The notes under the pieces were generated by a model. It did no database searches. It was not told the origin of the DNA and saw nothing but the letters and a program-made list of their open reading frames with translations. Source: Phascolarctobacterium sp. ET69 (GTDB lineage: Bacteria > Bacillota > Negativicutes > Acidaminococcales > Acidaminococcaceae). Taken from it: a stretch of 64,000 bases of DNA. The DNA is taken from positions 310,001-374,000 of the forward strand of contig NZ_JAMBLR010000001.1 in assembly GCF_023336935.1 (NCBI RefSeq), written 5' to 3'. The first letter of the stretch is position 1, and each line of letters begins with the position of its first letter. Positions 62,547 to 64,000 of this stretch are shown in pieces. Both the position numbers and the translations under genes were made by a program.

Positions 62547-63065
62547 CTAATTCTTGGCCTTAATCTGTTTAAAGAACAATTCTATTTCTTTAATTTCCAT
62601 GCCCAATACTTTTTTTATGGTATCACGCACATTGTATTTTATTTCTTCCGTTGTTTCCGGAATGTTTATGCCCGGCTCTATCGAAGCGTTAATGCGCACG
62701 CTGATGCTTTCATCATCAAGCTTGGTATCACATTTTACGTTGTAAACACCGTAAACTTCCTGTGCAATTTCACAAATATAATCTTCAATAGCGTTTTTGC
62801 CTACAAAAATTTTACCGGCATCGCTGCTTTTTAAAATTAAGGAGCTAACACCGGTTGCGCCTATACCGGCAATTAAAAGGCGCAGGCTTACCAAAAGTAT
62901 TATAATGCCGCCGACGGCATACTCCCAGTTGCCGGGAATGGTTGCCAGAAACTGATTGATTGCAGCCTGCGAAATAATGCTGAGGCTACATAAAACTACA
63001 AGTACGGCAACGACCGCCATTAAAAATGTATATAATGTCAAAATTATTCTGTCAGGAATTCCCAT
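62547..63065 (-). CDS. amaP: Alkaline shock response membrane anchor protein AmaP
   Basis: AmaP anchors Asp23 at the membrane. Two N-terminal helices (LTLYTFLMAVVAVLVVLCSL and the VGGIIILLVSLRLLIAGIGA region) precede a cytosolic Asp23-like domain (~75-172; VGKNAIEDYICEIAQEVYGV, VRINASIEPGINIPE). The length is 172. Confidence 0.9.
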   Translation of the reverse strand: MGIPDRIILTLYTFLMAVVAVLVVLCSLSIISQAAINQFLATIPGNWEYAVGGIIILLVSLRLLIAGIGATGVSSLILKSSDAGKIFVGKNAIEDYICEIAQEVYGVYNVKCDTKLDDESISVRINASIEPGINIPETTEEIKYNVRDTIKKVLGMEIKEIELFFKQIKAKN

Positions 63066-63086
63066 TGATTTTCCCTCCCAATGAGT

Positions 63087-63533
63087 TTAATTATTATCAG
63101 ACGCTTCAAGGCTCTGTTCAAGTTCCGTTTTATGGCGGCGCTGCACGCCCTGCACATGTACGTCAACAATTTTAACTTCGTATCCTGTCATGTCTTCAAT
63201 GGCTTCGCGTACTTTTTCCTGAATTTCCAAAGCTATTTCCGGTATGCAGCCGCCGTATTCAATGTTTACATACACTTCAACACTTACAACATGCCCTTCT
63301 ACCGTAACGCGCACGCCTTTTGAGACATTTTTATTGCCTAAAAATTCACTCAAATCTCCGGCAAAACCGCCGTTCATGCCTGCCACGCCTTCAACTTCCT
63401 GGGCAGCAAGGCTTGCCACAATGCTCAGCACCTCATCGGCAATCTGCACGTCGCCTATTTCTTCAGGTGCTGCTCCGCCTGCGGCTTCTTCGTTAGCCTT
63501 TTCGTTGGCCTGCAAAATTTCCTTATCAGCCAT
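63087..63533 (-). CDS. Asp23/Gls24-family envelope stress response protein
   Basis: This soluble protein coats the inner membrane through AmaP. The family core is VQIADEVLSIVASLAAQEVEGV, VEVYVNIEYGGCIPEIALEIQ and VKIVDVHVQGV. The 148-residue protein starts at ATG 63533 behind GGAGGATG. It is the first gene of a long operon that reaches recN and nudF. Confidence 0.95.
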   Translation of the reverse strand: MADKEILQANEKANEEAAGGAAPEEIGDVQIADEVLSIVASLAAQEVEGVAGMNGGFAGDLSEFLGNKNVSKGVRVTVEGHVVSVEVYVNIEYGGCIPEIALEIQEKVREAIEDMTGYEVKIVDVHVQGVQRRHKTELEQSLEASDNN

Positions 63534-63592
63534 GCCACATCCTCCAATGCTGCAAGACTTACTGTCTTTGCTTACAGTTTACTATCTTTTAT

Positions 63593-63601
63593 ATTATAAC
63601 A
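63593..63601 (-). promoter_or_regulatory. Extended -10 promoter of the asp23 operon
   Basis: On the minus strand TGTTATAAT fits TGnTATAAT. No good -35 lies 17 bp upstream, as is often so for extended -10 promoters. The leader is about 55 nt and contains a short AAGAC/GTCTT stem. Confidence 0.62.
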
Positions 63602-63625
63602 TACCTGTACGTTAAATACCACGCC

Positions 63626-63643
63626 GCAGGTTTTAAAACCTGC
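63626..63643. other. Perfect 18-bp palindrome between thrC and asp23
   Basis: GCAGGTTTTAAAACCTGC is a perfect inverted repeat without a loop, 24 bp upstream of the asp23 -10 element. It could be an operator for the asp23 operon or a cruciform/hairpin at the thrC end. Confidence 0.5.
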
Positions 63644-63644
63644 A

Positions 63645-63682
63645 TAAAAATAAAATGGCACGGCCGCAAAGGGCAATGCCAT
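63645..63682 (-). terminator. Rho-independent terminator of thrC
   Basis: On the minus strand ATGGCA...TGCCAT (63655-63682, with an inner 3-bp GCC/GGC continuation) is followed by TTTATTTTTAT. Confidence 0.72.
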
Positions 63683-63689
63683 AATAAAA

Positions 63690-64000
63690 CTAAATGCTGT
63701 TTTTAACTGCTTCCGCCATGTTTCCCGGCTCAATAACTTCTTTATGAAGAACCGGCATATTTTCAAGCTGAAGCATTTTTTCCGGCACAGGCACACCGGT
63801 AAGCTCGTGCAGTTTATGCAAAGCGTCAAAAGATTGTAATTCTTCGCCGCCGTTTTTAACCGCTTCATAAACGCTGCCGCTGAACTTATACGGGCTTGCG
63901 GTTGAAACAACAACTGCATATCTGTCATCGCTTGTTACAAGGCGGTATTTTTCACATGCTCTCCAGGCAACGGCGGTATGTGGGTCAAGCAGGTATTTGC
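63690..64000 (-). CDS. thrC: Threonine synthase, C-terminal part (5' end outside window)
   Basis: The frame is open to the window edge. The first visible residues, YLLDPHTAVAWRACEKY, match the conserved C-terminal region of the longer type of threonine synthase (PLP enzyme, phosphohomoserine to threonine). VVVSTASPYKFSGSVYEAV follows, also typical. About 102 residues are visible; the PLP Lys lies outside. The call rests on these motifs only. Confidence 0.85.
   Translation of the reverse strand, partial: KYLLDPHTAVAWRACEKYRLVTSDDRYAVVVSTASPYKFSGSVYEAVKNGGEELQSFDALHKLHELTGVPVPEKMLQLENMPVLHKEVIEPGNMAEAVKNSI

Noticed and set aside
1-64000. CRISPR arrays, insertion sequences, tRNA or rRNA genes, prophage
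   Set aside because: No regular spaced repeats, transposase motifs, cloverleaf genes or phage structural genes were found on reading both strands.

Overview
The window looks like a chromosomal segment of an anaerobic Firmicute, most likely of the class Negativicutes. The gene orders are of Firmicute type: pyrK-pyrD-pyrF-pyrE, hflX-ynbB-lexA, recA-recX-rny, asp23-amaP-nusB-xseAB-ispA-dxs-tlyA-nadK-argR-recN. RNase J and RNase Y are present. They sit beside genes that fit an outer-membrane, anaerobic lifestyle: an ArnT-like lipid glycosyltransferase cassette, type IV pilus parts, electron-bifurcating NfnAB, PduL phosphotransacylase and nickel-pincer cofactor genes. The assignment is inferred from gene content and order; no rRNA or tRNA gene is present to anchor it. 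I saw no CRISPR array, insertion sequence or prophage.

Layout, plus strand, 1-22192: the 3' half of the pyrimidine operon (carB end, pyrK, pyrD, pyrF, pyrE) closes with a strong terminator. A small pilus-assembly operon follows (pilD, a fused pilM-pilN, pilO). Next comes a long run of closely packed genes: larB, larC, rnhC, then a lipid/glycan cassette (HpnK-like deacetylase, UPF0104 flippase-like protein, NAD epimerase, ArnT-like transferase). After another terminator comes a salvage operon for methylthioadenosine and S-adenosylhomocysteine: HAD phosphatase, MtnP-like, MtnA, AhcY, class II aldolase, MTA/SAH deaminase. It runs into nfnAB.

Middle, 22197-28477: a convergent AT-rich GIY-YIG/DUF4357 gene on the minus strand, then pduL with its own promoter and a palindromic operator candidate, two secreted proteins of unknown function, about 550 bp without a protein gene, and lexA under a LexA-box promoter. 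A short membrane protein of 34 residues lies convergent to lexA.

Minus strand, 28502-64000, in four blocks read right to left. (1) thrC end, then the asp23 operon through nusB, a TsaD paralogue, xseA, xseB, ispA, dxs, tlyA, nadK, argR, recN and nudF. (2) An FMN-riboswitch riboflavin operon (ribD, ribE, ribBA, ribH) that carries hslO at its end. (3) recA-recX under a consensus promoter with a LexA box in its spacer, then rny with its own promoter and a terminator-like hairpin in its leader. (4) rnjA, ftsK, rodZ, a YgiQ radical-SAM gene, an orphan solute-binding lipoprotein, rimO, cinA, a DEAD-box helicase, hflX, ynbB and a thioesterase.

The most interesting points are: a salvage cluster whose sequence features suggest that MTA and SAH are deaminated before cleavage; a JAMM-type metalloprotease signature in the N-terminal extension of HflX; a species-specific LexA box (CAAAC-N4-GTTT) placed precisely in both the recA and lexA promoters; and an attenuator-like leader plus an anomalous start region for rny.
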